Notes: generated by a model from the letters alone, not told the origin. A stretch of DNA of 64,000 bases from Pilimelia anulata (GCF_014647895.1 NZ_BMQB01000005.1:365551-429550); one strand, 5' to 3'. Shown: positions 34,302 through 47,202, numbered from the stretch's first letter. A program made the numbers and translations.

Positions 34302-34853
34302 TCAGCGGGCGAAGGTGCCCACGGTCGCGGCGCCCGCCAGTTCGTGCCCGGCCAGCGCGCGGTGCACGTCCGCCGGGTCCGGGTGCGCCGGCAGGTCCAG
34401 CGGGGCGTCGACCGCGAACAGCCGGAAGACGTACCGGTGCGGGCCGTCCCCGACCGGCGGCTGCGGGCCGCTCCAGCCCGTCTCGCCGAACCCGTTCGGC
34501 CACTCCCGGGCGCCCGGCGGCACCCGGCCCTCGCCGACCCCGGCGGTGTGCGGGTCGATGCCCGTGACGAGCCAGTGCAGGAACGGCTCGTCGCCGGGGG
34601 CGTCCGGGTCCTCGCAGAGCAGGATCAGCTCCTCGGCCGTGTCCGGCACGCCGGACCAGGCCAGCGGCGGCGACACGTTCCCGCCCGGCCGGGACAGCCG
34701 CGGCGGCAGCGGGGCGTGCTCGTCGAACGCGTCGCTGCGGACCGTGAGCAGCGCGCCCGGCACCCCGCGCAGCGGCGCCTCGTACGGGAAGCCCAGCGGC
34801 TCCGGCGGCCGGCCGAACGGCTCGTGCTCGTCACTGACTCGGGTGCTGCTCAT
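34302..34853 (-). CDS. YbhB/YbcL-family PEBP-like protein
   Basis: 183 residues. The core has SPPLAWSGVPDTAEELILLC, DPDAPGDEPFLHWLVTGID and GPHRYVFRLFAVD, the ligand-pocket motifs of Raf-kinase-inhibitor-like phosphatidylethanolamine-binding proteins. No signal peptide is seen. ATG 34853 has GGAGG 5 nt upstream; an in-frame GTG at 34859 lacks such spacing. Bacterial members have no agreed function. Confidence 0.87.
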   Translation of the reverse strand: MSSTRVSDEHEPFGRPPEPLGFPYEAPLRGVPGALLTVRSDAFDEHAPLPPRLSRPGGNVSPPLAWSGVPDTAEELILLCEDPDAPGDEPFLHWLVTGIDPHTAGVGEGRVPPGAREWPNGFGETGWSGPQPPVGDGPHRYVFRLFAVDAPLDLPAHPDPADVHRALAGHELAGAATVGTFAR

Positions 34854-34988
34854 GCTCACCTCCGCGGCGGATCAACGGTCCCGGGCGTACCCCGGCAGAG
34901 GCCGACAAAACGTGACCCCCGGCGGCGCCGATAGACTGCGCGGACTTCCCTGGATCCCGGCCGCGGCGGCCGTACGGACGGAGTGTCG

Positions 34989-37967
<2,979 letters not shown>

Positions 37968-37980
37968 CGCCCGGCCTCCC

Positions 37981-38022
37981 ACCGCCGGCCGGTACGGGGC
38001 GCTCGCCCGGCTGGCCGGCGGT
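37981..38022. terminator. Inverted repeat between convergent genes
   Basis: 10-bp perfect arms (37981-37990 and 38013-38022) around a 22-nt GC-rich loop, between the GlyRS stop and the CHAP-protein stop. Probable bidirectional terminator. Confidence 0.5.
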
Positions 38023-39578
38023 CAGGACAGGGCGCGGCTGGTCAGCCAGGTGCCGGGTACGCGCCACGTCTCCACGCTGAACGGCGCCCCGCGCCGGGCC
38101 GGGTTGTTGCGGAAGACCGTGAGGTCCCCGCCGGGCGCGACCGCGATCAGGTCCCCGCGCCCGTCCCCGTCGGCGTCGGTGCCGGCGAGCTGCCGGTGCC
38201 CGGCCCAGCGCAGCTCGGCGATCCGCCAGGCCGCGGCCCCGAACGGCGCCCGCCCGACCACCCCTGCCGGCCCGGCCGGGCCGGCTGGCGTGGTTGCTCC
38301 GGCCGGCGCGCCCGGGCCGCCGGGCCCGGCGGCTCCGCCGGGGGTCGCGGCGCCCGCCGGTGCGGCGGCAGCGCCGGTCGGGCCCGTCCGGGCGGCCGGT
38401 GTCGTGGCGTTCGCCGTGGGCGCCCGCCCGGTGCCGGTGTTCCGGAAGCCCTGGAGGGAGCCGTCCGTCGCGGCGATCACCAGGTCCGCCCGCCGGTCCC
38501 GGTCCAGGTCGGTGAGCACCAGTTGCCGGACCCCGACCGGGGCGACGATGCGCCAGGCCGGCTGCCCGGTGAACGGCTGCCGCGGGTCGCCGGTGTGCAC
38601 GAACCCGACCAGCCCGCCCGCGCCGTCGACCCCGACGAGGTCGGCGTACCCGTCCCCGGTGAGGTCCCCGGCCGCGAGCTGGCGCAACTGCTGCCACTGG
38701 CCGGGCATCGACCAGGTGGCGTCCCCGTACGGCGCCGCGCCCGCCCGGACCGCCCGCCCGCCGTGCCGGTGCACGGTGAGCGTGCCGTCGGTCCGGGTGG
38801 TGATCAGGTCGGCGAAGCCGTCCCGGTCGACGTCGCCGCGGGTCAGCCGGGCGGCGGTGGACCAGTCCCGGACCGCGTCCCGCCACGCCACGGCCGGCCT
38901 GCCGCGGCGGGCCGCCCGCTCGTACCCGAACAGCCGCCCGTCCCCGTCGATCGCCACCAGCCCGGGCGCCCGGCCCACGGGCACCGGGGCGACGGTGGGC
39001 GCGCTCGGCACCCCGACCGCGGCCCCGCCCGGCGGGTGGACGTACCCGGAGATCAACACGTTGTTGGCGCCCGCCCGGGCGGTCAGCGGGTCGACGTCGC
39101 GCTCGACCACGGCGTTGCCGTAGTTGCCGTCGACGGTGCGCAGGACGCCGTCCGGCCGGACGGCGGTGACGACCGCGACATGCCCGCCGAGTTCGCGGGC
39201 GGGCTCGCCGTAGACGACCAGGTCACCGGGGAGCGGGCCGCCGCCGCGGGTGCCCGGCGGGCGGGCGCTGAACAGGCCGCGCGCCTGCCCCCAGCCGCCG
39301 AGGGCGGTGGCCATGTACTCGCCGCGGGGTACGTCCGGCACGCCCGCCTGCTCCCACACCCAGGTGGCGAACATCGCGCACCAGTCGGTGCACAGCGGCC
39401 CGTACGGCTGGCACTTGCGCCCGCTGGCGGCCACGCCGACCTCGGCCCGGGCCCGCGCGACGATCGCCGCGCCGGGGCCGGCGGCCGGATCGGCGGGGAC
39501 GGTCGGGGCCGCGCCGGCGGGCGCCGCCGCCAGCAGCAGCGCCAGGGTGGCGATCGTCGCGTACCGAATCCGCCGCAC
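38022..39578 (-). CDS. Secreted CHAP-domain amidase with VCBS/FG-GAP repeats
   Basis: 518 residues. Signal peptide about 1-24, then a CHAP domain (about 35-195) with catalytic Cys67 in DWCAMFATWVW and His in GGHVAVVTAV, suggesting a peptidoglycan amidase or endopeptidase. The C-terminal half has repeated calcium-type FG-GAP motifs (GDVDRDGFADL, GDLTGDGYADL, TDLDRDRRADL, TDADGDGRGDL), a beta-propeller interrupted by a Gly-Pro-Ala collagen-like spacer of about 50 residues. GTG 39578 has GGGAG 5 nt upstream; in-frame GTGs lie up to 39605. Acts outside the cell. Confidence 0.87.
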   Translation of the reverse strand: MRRIRYATIATLALLLAAAPAGAAPTVPADPAAGPGAAIVARARAEVGVAASGRKCQPYGPLCTDWCAMFATWVWEQAGVPDVPRGEYMATALGGWGQARGLFSARPPGTRGGGPLPGDLVVYGEPARELGGHVAVVTAVRPDGVLRTVDGNYGNAVVERDVDPLTARAGANNVLISGYVHPPGGAAVGVPSAPTVAPVPVGRAPGLVAIDGDGRLFGYERAARRGRPAVAWRDAVRDWSTAARLTRGDVDRDGFADLITTRTDGTLTVHRHGGRAVRAGAAPYGDATWSMPGQWQQLRQLAAGDLTGDGYADLVGVDGAGGLVGFVHTGDPRQPFTGQPAWRIVAPVGVRQLVLTDLDRDRRADLVIAATDGSLQGFRNTGTGRAPTANATTPAARTGPTGAAAAPAGAATPGGAAGPGGPGAPAGATTPAGPAGPAGVVGRAPFGAAAWRIAELRWAGHRQLAGTDADGDGRGDLIAVAPGGDLTVFRNNPARRGAPFSVETWRVPGTWLTSRALS

Positions 39579-39716
39579 CACTGCTCCCACGGTCTGTGCC
39601 CCCACACCGCTCGCCGTCTCGCGCTCCCCGCCGACCTTACTGTCTCGCCGTCCGACAAAGTGGACATCGACGGAATCGGATTTCTACCCCGCCGTCCCCA
39701 CCGACCCCACGCCGAC

Positions 39717-39866
39717 CACGAGAAACACCGCCGGGCCCCGACTCGCTCCACCACGAGAAACACCGCCCCCGGCCCACCCGGCCGAGAGAAACACCGCCCG
39801 CCTCCGAACCGCCCGGCCGAGGGAAGCGCCGCCCCGCTCCCGCCCCGCCCGGCCGAGAGAAGCTCC
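39717..39866. repeat. Degenerate short tandem repeats (about 31-36 bp period)
   Basis: CACGAGAAACACCGCC occurs exactly at 39717-39732 and 39752-39767, and a close copy GCCGAGAGAAACACCGCC at 39781-39798. Two further decayed copies begin near 39815 and 39851. The spacers between are unrelated in sequence and 14-20 bp long, so this is not a CRISPR array. Confidence 0.7.
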
Positions 39867-39985
39867 TCTCGGAGCCCGACCCCGTCCGGGCCGGGAGGAC
39901 GCCTCGCGGCGGTCGTTGGGGTGAGGTGTCTGTTCGAGAGGGTTGTCGGTGTCCCCGGATATGTTGATCTTGTGGGTTCGGGTTG

Positions 39986-40057
39986 CGGGGTGGGGGCGGG
40001 CGCCCCGGCAGGGGCGGTCAGGCTTGATCCCCTGCCGGGGCACCCGCCCCCACCCCG
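39986..40057. repeat. Very long inverted repeat (29-bp arms)
   Basis: 39986-40014 pairs with 40029-40057 around a 14-nt loop. Only one position is not Watson-Crick (a G-T wobble). No gene ends close by, the CHAP gene starting at 39578 in the other direction, so it is not an obvious terminator. It could be a MITE-like element end, a structured RNA or a cruciform-forming regulatory site. Confidence 0.75.
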
Positions 40058-40264
40058 ACTGGCGCCGACCCGTTGGATGCGACCCGTTGGGCGCCGGGTG
40101 TTGGCGGCGTCACTCCGTCGTTCGTGCGAAGTGCGGTGCGGTGCGGCGGCGGTAGCGGCAGCAGCGGCAGGGGTGCGCCCGGTGCTCGGCGTGGGGTCTC
40201 CGGAGTGGACTCTCCGTGATCGGTGCCACTCCGGTGCGGCGCGAATCTGTACTAATACGGGTTT

Positions 40265-40293
40265 TTGCCCCGGACTCGATCCAGCTCTATATA
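40265..40293 (+). promoter_or_regulatory. Candidate housekeeping promoter for the SigB-like gene
   Basis: TTGCCC (40265-40270), a 17-bp spacer, and TATATA (40288-40293) fit a sigma-70-type promoter about 105 bp upstream of the ATG. A partial copy of the recurring dyad, TTGCCATAGGTTAA, lies at 40346-40359 between this promoter and the gene. Confidence 0.5.
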
Positions 40294-40399
40294 CTGACGA
40301 TTAGTCAAAGTCAACCGGATGAACGGCTGGATTTTTGTAGGATGGTTGCCATAGGTTAAGTGTGCGCCCAGCCCCCACGCGTTCGATCCAGGAGGACTG

Positions 40400-41200
40400 A
40401 TGAGCACGACAGTGCCGACCCGCACCAGCAGCCCGGCCCCTGTCGAGACCGAGTTCGACAGCGTCTCCCGCGAGCGCCTCGCGCTGCTCGCCTCGCTCCC
40501 GGCGCAGCACCCCTCCCGTTCGGCGCTGCGCGACTCGGTCATCGAGTCGTGGCTGCCGCTGGCCCGCAAGCTCGCCCTGCGGTTCACCCACCGCGGCGAG
40601 AACACCGACGACCTGATCCAGGTTGCCACGCTCGGCCTGATCAAGGCCGTGGACCGGTTCGACCCGTCCCGCGGCGTCGACTTCGCCGGGTTCGCCATCC
40701 CGACCATCGTCGGCGAGATCAAGCGCCACTTCCGCGACCGTACGTGGGACGTGCGCGTCCCCCGCCGGCTCCAGGAGCTGCGGCTGCACATCGCCGAGGC
40801 GCGGTCCACCCTCACCCAGAGCCTCGGCCGCTCGCCGACGGTCACCGACATCGCCGACCACCTCAGCGTCAACGAGGAGGACGTGCTCGAGGCGCTGGAG
40901 GCGGCGCACGCGTACAACGCGGTGTCGCTGTCCACGCCGCTCGGCGGCCACGACGACGGCGGCGGCGAGCTGGCCGACACGCTGCCCGAGCCGAGCGACG
41001 ACTACGCCGCCGCCGAGCTGCGCGCCTCGCTCGGTCCGGCGATCGCCCAGCTCGACCCGCGCGAGCAGAAGATCGTGCTGCTGCGCTTCTACGGCAACAT
41101 GACCCAGTCGCAGATCGCGGCCGAGGTCGGCGTCTCCCAGATGCACGTGTCCCGGCTGCTCACCAAGGCGCTGGGCAAGCTGCGCGGCGCCCTCGCCTGA
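40400..41200 (+). CDS. SigB/SigF-family alternative sigma factor
   Basis: 266 residues with region 2 (LIQVATLGLIKAVDRFDPSRG, FAGFAIPTIVGEIKRHFRD), region 3 and a region 4 helix-turn-helix (MTQSQIAAEVGVSQMHVSRLL). This domain set matches group 3 SigB/SigF/SigG sigma factors of actinomycetes that direct general stress or sporulation genes. An AGGAGGA ribosome binding site lies 6 nt before ATG. No RsbW/RsbV pair is adjacent, but two PP2C phosphatases nearby could feed a partner switch encoded elsewhere. Confidence 0.93.
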   Translation: MSTTVPTRTSSPAPVETEFDSVSRERLALLASLPAQHPSRSALRDSVIESWLPLARKLALRFTHRGENTDDLIQVATLGLIKAVDRFDPSRGVDFAGFAIPTIVGEIKRHFRDRTWDVRVPRRLQELRLHIAEARSTLTQSLGRSPTVTDIADHLSVNEEDVLEALEAAHAYNAVSLSTPLGGHDDGGGELADTLPEPSDDYAAAELRASLGPAIAQLDPREQKIVLLRFYGNMTQSQIAAEVGVSQMHVSRLLTKALGKLRGALA

Positions 41201-41219
41201 GCCAACCATCCGCCCACCG

Positions 41220-41256
41220 GCGACACCCGGTCCGCCCGCCGCGGACCGGGTGTCGC
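41220..41256. terminator. Hairpin terminator after the sigma-factor gene
   Basis: Perfect 16-bp arms (41220-41235 with 41241-41256) and a 5-nt loop, between convergent sigma-factor and response-regulator genes. Confidence 0.8.
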
Positions 41257-41287
41257 TTCGTATCGCCCGCCCGCGACCGCCGGGCCG

Positions 41288-41739
41288 TCAGCCGTTCAGG
41301 GCGCGGCCGGGGAGCTTGACGACCGCGACGAAGAAGTTGTCGATCTGCCGTACCACGTCGATGAACTGCTCGAAGTCCACCGGCTTCGTCACGTACGCGT
41401 TGGCGTGCAGCCGGTAGCTGCGGACGATGTCCTCCTCCGCCTTGGACGTGGTCAGCACGACGATCGGGATCGTCCGGAGGTTCTCGTCGGCCTTGAGCCG
41501 GGCCAGGATCTCCCGGCCGTCGTACTTGGGCAGGTTCAGGTCGAGCAGGATCAGGTCCGGCCGGGGCGCGTCGGCGTACGGCTCGCGCCGGTACAGGAAG
41601 TCCAGCGCCTCCTCGCCGTCGCGGACCACCCGCAGGTCGTTGGCGACCTTGTTCTCCTCGAACGCCTCGCGGGTCATCATCTCGTCGCCGGGGTCGTCCT
41701 CCACGAGCAGGACGACGATGGGCTGCTGCTTGGTCTCGG

Positions 41740-41743
<4 letters not shown>
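41288..41743 (-). CDS. Single-domain response regulator, Rcp1-like
   Basis: 151 residues, receiver domain only. VVLLVEDDPGDE gives the acidic pocket, LILLDLNLPKYDG the phospho-acceptor Asp, TTS the switch Thr and KPVDF the conserved Lys. Rcp1-type regulators pair with Cph1-like kinases; here the kinase gene directly upstream overlaps it by 4 bp. Without an output domain it probably relays phosphate or acts through protein binding. Confidence 0.93.
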
Positions 41744-43319
<1,576 letters not shown>

Positions 43320-43335
<16 letters not shown>

Positions 43336-44510
43336 CGGGGGCTCCACTTCACGTGCACGAGGGCGAGGTCGTCGGCGAGCCGGCCGCCGTCGGCGGCGGT
43401 GACCTCCTCGACCACCGCGTCGACCAGCGGACGGGGGGTCCCGCGCCGGCGCAGCAGCGCCACGATACCCACCAGCCCGTCGACGCCCAGCCGGTCGTCG
43501 CCCGCACCCACCCGGCCGTCGATCAGCCCGTCGGTGTACAGCAGCAGCTCCCCGCCCGGCGGCAGCGGCAGCCGGGTCGCCGGCCGGCGGCGGACCGGCG
43601 TGCGCAGCAGGCCGATCGGCGGCTGGTGGTCGACCCGCAGCGCGGCCGCCCCGGCGCCGACCAGCAGCGGCGGCGGGTGCCCGGCGCTGAGCACCTCGAC
43701 GGCGGACCGGTCGGCCGGGATGCCGACCAGGCAGACGGTGGCGTACGTGTGCGGCGACGGCCGCTCGGCGGTCAGCACCCGCTCGATCAGCGGCAGCGCC
43801 TCGGCGTCGGACAGCCCGGCCAGCACCGCCGTCCGCCAGCAGATCCGCAGGCAGGCACCCACGGCGGCCTCGTCCGGGCCGTGCCCGGAGACGTCGCCGA
43901 TCAGCGCCCGGACGGCGCCGTCCGCGCTCTGCACCAGGTCGTAGAAGTCGCCGCCGAGCAGCGCCCGCTGCCGCCCCGGCTGGTACCGGACGGACACCGC
44001 CAGCGCCGCGTCCCGGACGATCGGGCGGGGGAGCAGGCCGCGCTCCAGCCGGGCGTTCTCGGCCGCCCGGCGCTGGCTGTCCCGCAGCCGTACGGTCGCC
44101 ACCTCGGCCCGCTTGCGCTCGACGGCGTAGCGGATCGCCCGGGCCAGCGTCGACGGGTCGATTTGTCCTTTGACCAAGTAGTCCTGCGCCCCGGCGGCGA
44201 CCGCGGCGGCGCCGGCGGCCTCGTCGTGCAGGCCGGTGACGACGATCAGCGGCACGCCCGGCGCCGCGGCCAGCACGGCCGGCAGGCCGGCGAGCCCGCG
44301 CCCGTCCGGCAGGTGCAGGTCGAGCAGGACGCAGTCCGGCTGCTCCCGGAAGTACGGCTGGGCGTCGGCCAGGCAGTTCGCGACGGTGACGGACGCGCGC
44401 AGGCCGCTGTCGGCGATCCACTCGGTCAGCAGGAACGCGTCGCCGTCGTCGTCCTCGACGAGCAGCAGCCGCAGCCGGTCGGTCTCCGCCGGGCGATTAA
44501 GCTCGTGCAT
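43320..44510 (-). CDS. Receiver-PP2C (SpoIIE-type) phosphatase
   Basis: 396 residues. Receiver domain about 12-130 (LLLVEDDDGD, CVLLDLHLPDG, VVTGL, DYLVKG), short coiled linker, then a PP2C/SpoIIE catalytic domain with RALLGGDFYDL, ALIGDVSGHGPDEA and LLLYTDGLIDGR carrying metal-binding Asp residues. This RssB/RsbU-like design dephosphorylates anti-anti-sigma factors when the receiver is activated, possibly by the kinase encoded just downstream. I chose ATG 44510; an ATG at 44582 would extend it but overlaps the MarR promoter and start region. Confidence 0.9.
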
Positions 44511-44585
44511 CCCGGCATCGCTCGCGGTGAACTGCCTACTATCGGATACTGAATCGGGCCCCGCTTCCGACGAGAGGTTCATGCC
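44511..44585. promoter_or_regulatory. Divergent promoter region, phosphatase versus MarR
   Basis: 75 bp, A+T-rich at 44535-44552, where a short dyad TATC-G-GATA occurs. Both genes must start here; autoregulation by the MarR protein is plausible but unproven. Confidence 0.45.
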
Positions 44586-45041
44586 ATGCCGCCAGTTGGT
44601 CGTCGGACGCCCCGGGCCGGGCCCGACGCCGACAGCCTGGACGCGCTGGCCGACGTCGTGATGGCCTGCACCGACCGGGCCCGCGAGGCCACCGCGCCGC
44701 GCCTGTCCCACCTGCAACTACAGGCGCTGACGGCGATCGACCGGCACGGCGAGCTGAACCTGGGCAGCCTGTCCGAGCTGCTGTTCACGGTGATGTCCTC
44801 GACCAGCCGGCTCTGCGACCGGCTGGAGGCCACCGGGCTGATCGAGCGGCACCCGCGGGAGGAGAACCGGCGGGAGATCGTGCTGAGCGTCTCCGCCGAC
44901 GGCCGCCGCCTGCTGGACCGGCTGCGCGAGCACCGCCGGGTGGCGCTGGCCAGCGCCCTGGCCGACGGGGCCGGGCTCATCGGCGTCTCCGTCCGCCCGG
45001 CGCTGCGCACCGCGACGGACGGCCACCGGCGCCCCGCCTGA
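44586..45041 (+). CDS. MarR-family transcriptional regulator
   Basis: 151 residues with the MarR winged helix: LSHLQLQALTAIDRHGELNLGSL, recognition helix FTVMSSTSRLCDRLEATGLI, and wing RHPREENRREIVLSVSADG. The gene sits amid stress-signalling genes, divergent from the phosphatase-kinase operon. Recurrent dyads TTGCNNTANNGCAA nearby are candidate binding sites for it. The ligand or signal is unknown. Confidence 0.9.
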   Translation: MPPVGRRTPRAGPDADSLDALADVVMACTDRAREATAPRLSHLQLQALTAIDRHGELNLGSLSELLFTVMSSTSRLCDRLEATGLIERHPREENRREIVLSVSADGRRLLDRLREHRRVALASALADGAGLIGVSVRPALRTATDGHRRPA

Positions 45042-45116
45042 CCCTGCTGTCCACGGCCGCTCCCTCGGGTGCCCCGGCCGGGTTCGCGCGGGTGCGCGAT
45101 CGACGCCGGTTCACAC

Positions 45117-45130
45117 TTGCCATAGTGCAA
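45117..45130. promoter_or_regulatory. Copy 1 of the recurring TTGCNNTANNGCAA dyad
   Basis: TTGCCATAGTGCAA followed by CATT, in the A+T-richer 178-bp space between the convergent MarR and CsbD genes. Identical to the 46760 copy over 18 bp. Its location after two gene ends is odd for an operator. Confidence 0.55.
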
Positions 45131-45220
45131 CATTTGGCGGGCGGCACGGCAACCGGGGTCCGGACACGGTGCGGGGCGCGGCACCGCAACCGGTGATCCG
45201 CGCCCCGATGGATCCGGGCG

Positions 45221-45400
45221 TCAGCGCTCGTCGCGCAGCGCGTCCTTCGCCCCCTCGCCGAGCTGCTTGGCCTTCGCCGCAGCCTGCTCGGCCAAGCCCT
45301 CGGCCTGCAGGCTCCGGTTCCCGGTCGCGCTGCCGAGCTTCTCCTTGGCAGCGCCCTTCAGCTCCTCGGCCTTGTTCTCGATCTTGTCGCCGGTGCTCAT
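45221..45400 (-). CDS. CsbD-family stress protein
   Basis: 59 residues, highly charged and Lys/Ala/Glu-rich: DKIENKAEELKGAAKEKLGS and GNRSLQAEGLAEQAAAKAK are the CsbD signature. In Bacillus csbD is a SigB-regulon member, so its place beside a SigB-like factor fits a general stress regulon. GGGAGG ribosome binding site before the ATG. Confidence 0.93.
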   Translation of the reverse strand: MSTGDKIENKAEELKGAAKEKLGSATGNRSLQAEGLAEQAAAKAKQLGEGAKDALRDER

Positions 45401-45497
45401 GACTGCCTCCCGGGTTATCGGTGCCGTTGGTCGCGTACGACGCACTTATCCACAACGGCCGGATCCGAAACCGGGATGATCGCGAATGCGACGCGCG

Positions 45498-46646
45498 TCA
45501 CTCCCGCGCCGGGCCGTTCCAGTCCAGGCAGGTGACGACGGCGTCGTCGTCCAATGGGGAGGCGCCGTGGTGGGTGAGCAGGTCGCCGACGACCGTCCGC
45601 ACGGCGTCCAGCGCGGCCATCGGCCGGGTGCGGCGCAGGATCTGCCGGAGCGCCCGCTCGGCGTACCGGATGCCGTCGCCGCCGATCAGCTCGCTGACCC
45701 CGTCGCTGATCACGATCAGCCGGTCGCCGGGGGCGAGCCGGAGGTGCTGGGCGCTGTACTCGGTGCCGTCCTGCGCGCCCATCGGCGGGTGCTGGACCAG
45801 CCCCACCATCTCGTAGTCGGTGTCCCGCAGCAGCAGCACCGTGGGCGAGCCCGCGTCGATGAACGTCACCCGGCCGGTGGTCACGTCCAGCTCCAGCAGG
45901 AGCGTGGACAGGTGCAGCTCGCCGCGGAACTGGCTGTACAGCGCCTGGTCGGCGAGACTCGCCTGGTCGACCAGGCCGAGCCCGGCCCGGCGGGCGTTGC
46001 GCAGGGCGGTGATCGCCACGGTGGTGAGGGTGGCGGCCTCCATCCCGGTACCCATCCCGTTGGTCACGGTGACGTGGAACCGGTCGGCGTCGCGGGACCA
46101 GTCGAAGCTGTCCCCGCGCACCGCGTACGCCGGTTCGAGCTGGCCGGCGAAGTCCAGCTCCGCCGACGTGTACGCCCGGCCGGGCAGCAGCGCCCACTGC
46201 ATCTCGGCGGCCAGCGTGAGCCGCCGGGTGCGGCGCACCTTCGTGTACCGGTCGGTGGCCAGGTCGGCCGCCGGCAGCAGGTGGGCGAGCGCGGTGGCCA
46301 CGTCGGCCAGCGCGATCCGGTCGTCCTCGGTGGGGCCGGGCTCGCCGAGCCGGACCCGCAGCACGCCGAGCCGGTCGCCGCGCAGGGTCACCGGCAGGTA
46401 CAGGTCCCCGCCGTCGGCCACCGGCTGCTGCTGGGTGAAGCAGCGCGCGCCCGGACCGGCGGTCAGCGGCGCCGCCGGGCCGCCGGGGTCGAGGACGGGC
46501 AGCAGCGTGACGAGCTGGTAGTCGGTCAGCAGCAACTCGGTGGCGGTGACGCCCAGCTCCGCCCGTAGCTCGTCGGCGAGCACGTCGACCAGCGCATACG
46601 CCGGCGCGGTCGCCATCGCCTCGAAGATCCGCGTCATCGGCCGCAT
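45498..46646 (-). CDS. PP2C (SpoIIE-type) phosphatase with N-terminal GAF-like domain
   Basis: 382 residues. The first 140 or so look like a GAF sensor (ELGVTATELLLTDYQLVTLLPVL, YLPVTLRGDRLGVLRVRL), followed by a SpoIIE domain. The catalytic part is partly degenerate: FDWSRDADRFHVTVTNGMGTGMEA replaces the usual GGDxYD and GDVxGHG Asp pattern, while VISDGVSEL and DDDAVVTCL remain. Activity may be altered. ATG 46646 chosen over ATG 46637. Two copies of the recurring dyad lie about 90 and 115 bp upstream. Confidence 0.85.
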   Translation of the reverse strand: MRPMTRIFEAMATAPAYALVDVLADELRAELGVTATELLLTDYQLVTLLPVLDPGGPAAPLTAGPGARCFTQQQPVADGGDLYLPVTLRGDRLGVLRVRLGEPGPTEDDRIALADVATALAHLLPAADLATDRYTKVRRTRRLTLAAEMQWALLPGRAYTSAELDFAGQLEPAYAVRGDSFDWSRDADRFHVTVTNGMGTGMEAATLTTVAITALRNARRAGLGLVDQASLADQALYSQFRGELHLSTLLLELDVTTGRVTFIDAGSPTVLLLRDTDYEMVGLVQHPPMGAQDGTEYSAQHLRLAPGDRLIVISDGVSELIGGDGIRYAERALRQILRRTRPMAALDAVRTVVGDLLTHHGASPLDDDAVVTCLDWNGPARE

Positions 46647-46734
46647 CGGGCGGCCCCCACCGCGCGACCGCCGTCCCGCCTTGATCCGATCCCGCACCAC
46701 ATGACCCGCATCCGTTCCTCGAAGCGTCCGACGA

Positions 46735-46748
46735 TTGCCATACAGCAA
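46735..46748. promoter_or_regulatory. Copy 2 of the recurring TTGCNNTANNGCAA dyad
   Basis: TTGCCATACAGCAA followed by CATT, upstream of the PP2C phosphatase (start 46646) and of the small acidic protein (start 46870). Exactly 25 bp from copy 3, about 2.4 helical turns. Confidence 0.6.
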
Positions 46749-46759
46749 CATTATGACGG

Positions 46760-46773
46760 TTGCCATAGTGCAA
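46760..46773. promoter_or_regulatory. Copy 3 of the recurring TTGCNNTANNGCAA dyad
   Basis: TTGCCATAGTGCAA followed by CATT. With copy 2 it forms a tandem pair in the divergent region between the phosphatase and the small acidic protein, the arrangement expected of a real operator. Confidence 0.6.
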
Positions 46774-46869
46774 CATTCGGTCCCGTCGCCGCGTGCCGGG
46801 TCCGCCCGCGCGGCGCGGCAGGGCCACTGTGGCGTTTACCGCTCCCCGGTCGATGGGTACCCAGGGTGA

Positions 46870-47049
46870 ATGATCACCAATCGAACCGAGCCGGCCGAGC
46901 GGGCCGAGCCGCAGCCGCAGCCGCCGGAGGTCGAGTCCGAGCCCGACTTCGCCGAGGAGCACGCCTCGACCGCCGTGGACGAGCGCATCCTGAGCGACCG
47001 GTCCGATCGGGAACCGGAGAGCCCGCGCGGCTGGTCCGGGATGGAGTAG
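46870..47049 (+). CDS. Small acidic protein of unknown function
   Basis: 59 residues from ATG 46870 (weak AGGGTGA upstream) to TAG 47047. The composition is Glu/Pro/Ser-rich: a Pro-Gln stretch, then EVESEPDFAEEHASTAVDE and a C-terminal GWSGME. It looks disordered. It faces the PP2C gene across the tandem dyads and is followed by a good terminator, which supports a real transcript. Not recognised. Confidence 0.55.
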   Translation: MITNRTEPAERAEPQPQPPEVESEPDFAEEHASTAVDERILSDRSDREPESPRGWSGME

Positions 47050-47108
47050 GACTGCCGGCCCCGGCTTTCGCTGCCCGGGCTGTGCTGTCCGGTGCCGGGG
47101 GCGGCACG

Positions 47109-47138
47109 ACAGAGGGCGGGCCATGGCCCGCCCTCTGT
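47109..47138. terminator. Palindromic hairpin terminator
   Basis: 30-bp perfect palindrome (47109-47138) that can fold as about 13 bp with a CATG loop, 60 bp after the small-protein stop and before the convergent GlsB gene end. Confidence 0.7.
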
Positions 47139-47202
47139 GTTCCGGTACCCCGTCCGCGTGCGCCCTACCGGTGCGGCCGGTGCCCTTGTCGTGCGTGCCG
47201 GG

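Larger units (their letters stand above)
39579..40399. other. Long gene-free region upstream of the SigB-like gene
   Basis: About 820 bp without a credible gene on either strand. It contains degenerate GAGAAACACCGCC-type repeats (39717-39866), a very long hairpin (39986-40057), a 9-bp inverted repeat at 40200-40208/40226-40234, and a promoter candidate near 40265. The last 160 bp are A+T-rich. Possible remnant of a mobile element or an uncharacterised RNA. Confidence 0.6.

Noticed and set aside
34860..34988. T-box or other riboswitch upstream of the glycyl-tRNA synthetase
   Set aside because: Only about 130 bp, and no T-box sequence or specifier-loop structure could be recognised.
39717..39866. 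Possible CRISPR array
   Set aside because: Repeats are only about 13-18 bp, drift strongly, spacers are 14-20 bp and no cas gene is near.
39579..39990. c-di-AMP (ydaO-type) riboswitch ahead of the CHAP-domain gene
   Set aside because: Such riboswitches often precede actinomycete cell-wall hydrolase genes, but none of the conserved ydaO core segments is visible on the minus strand.
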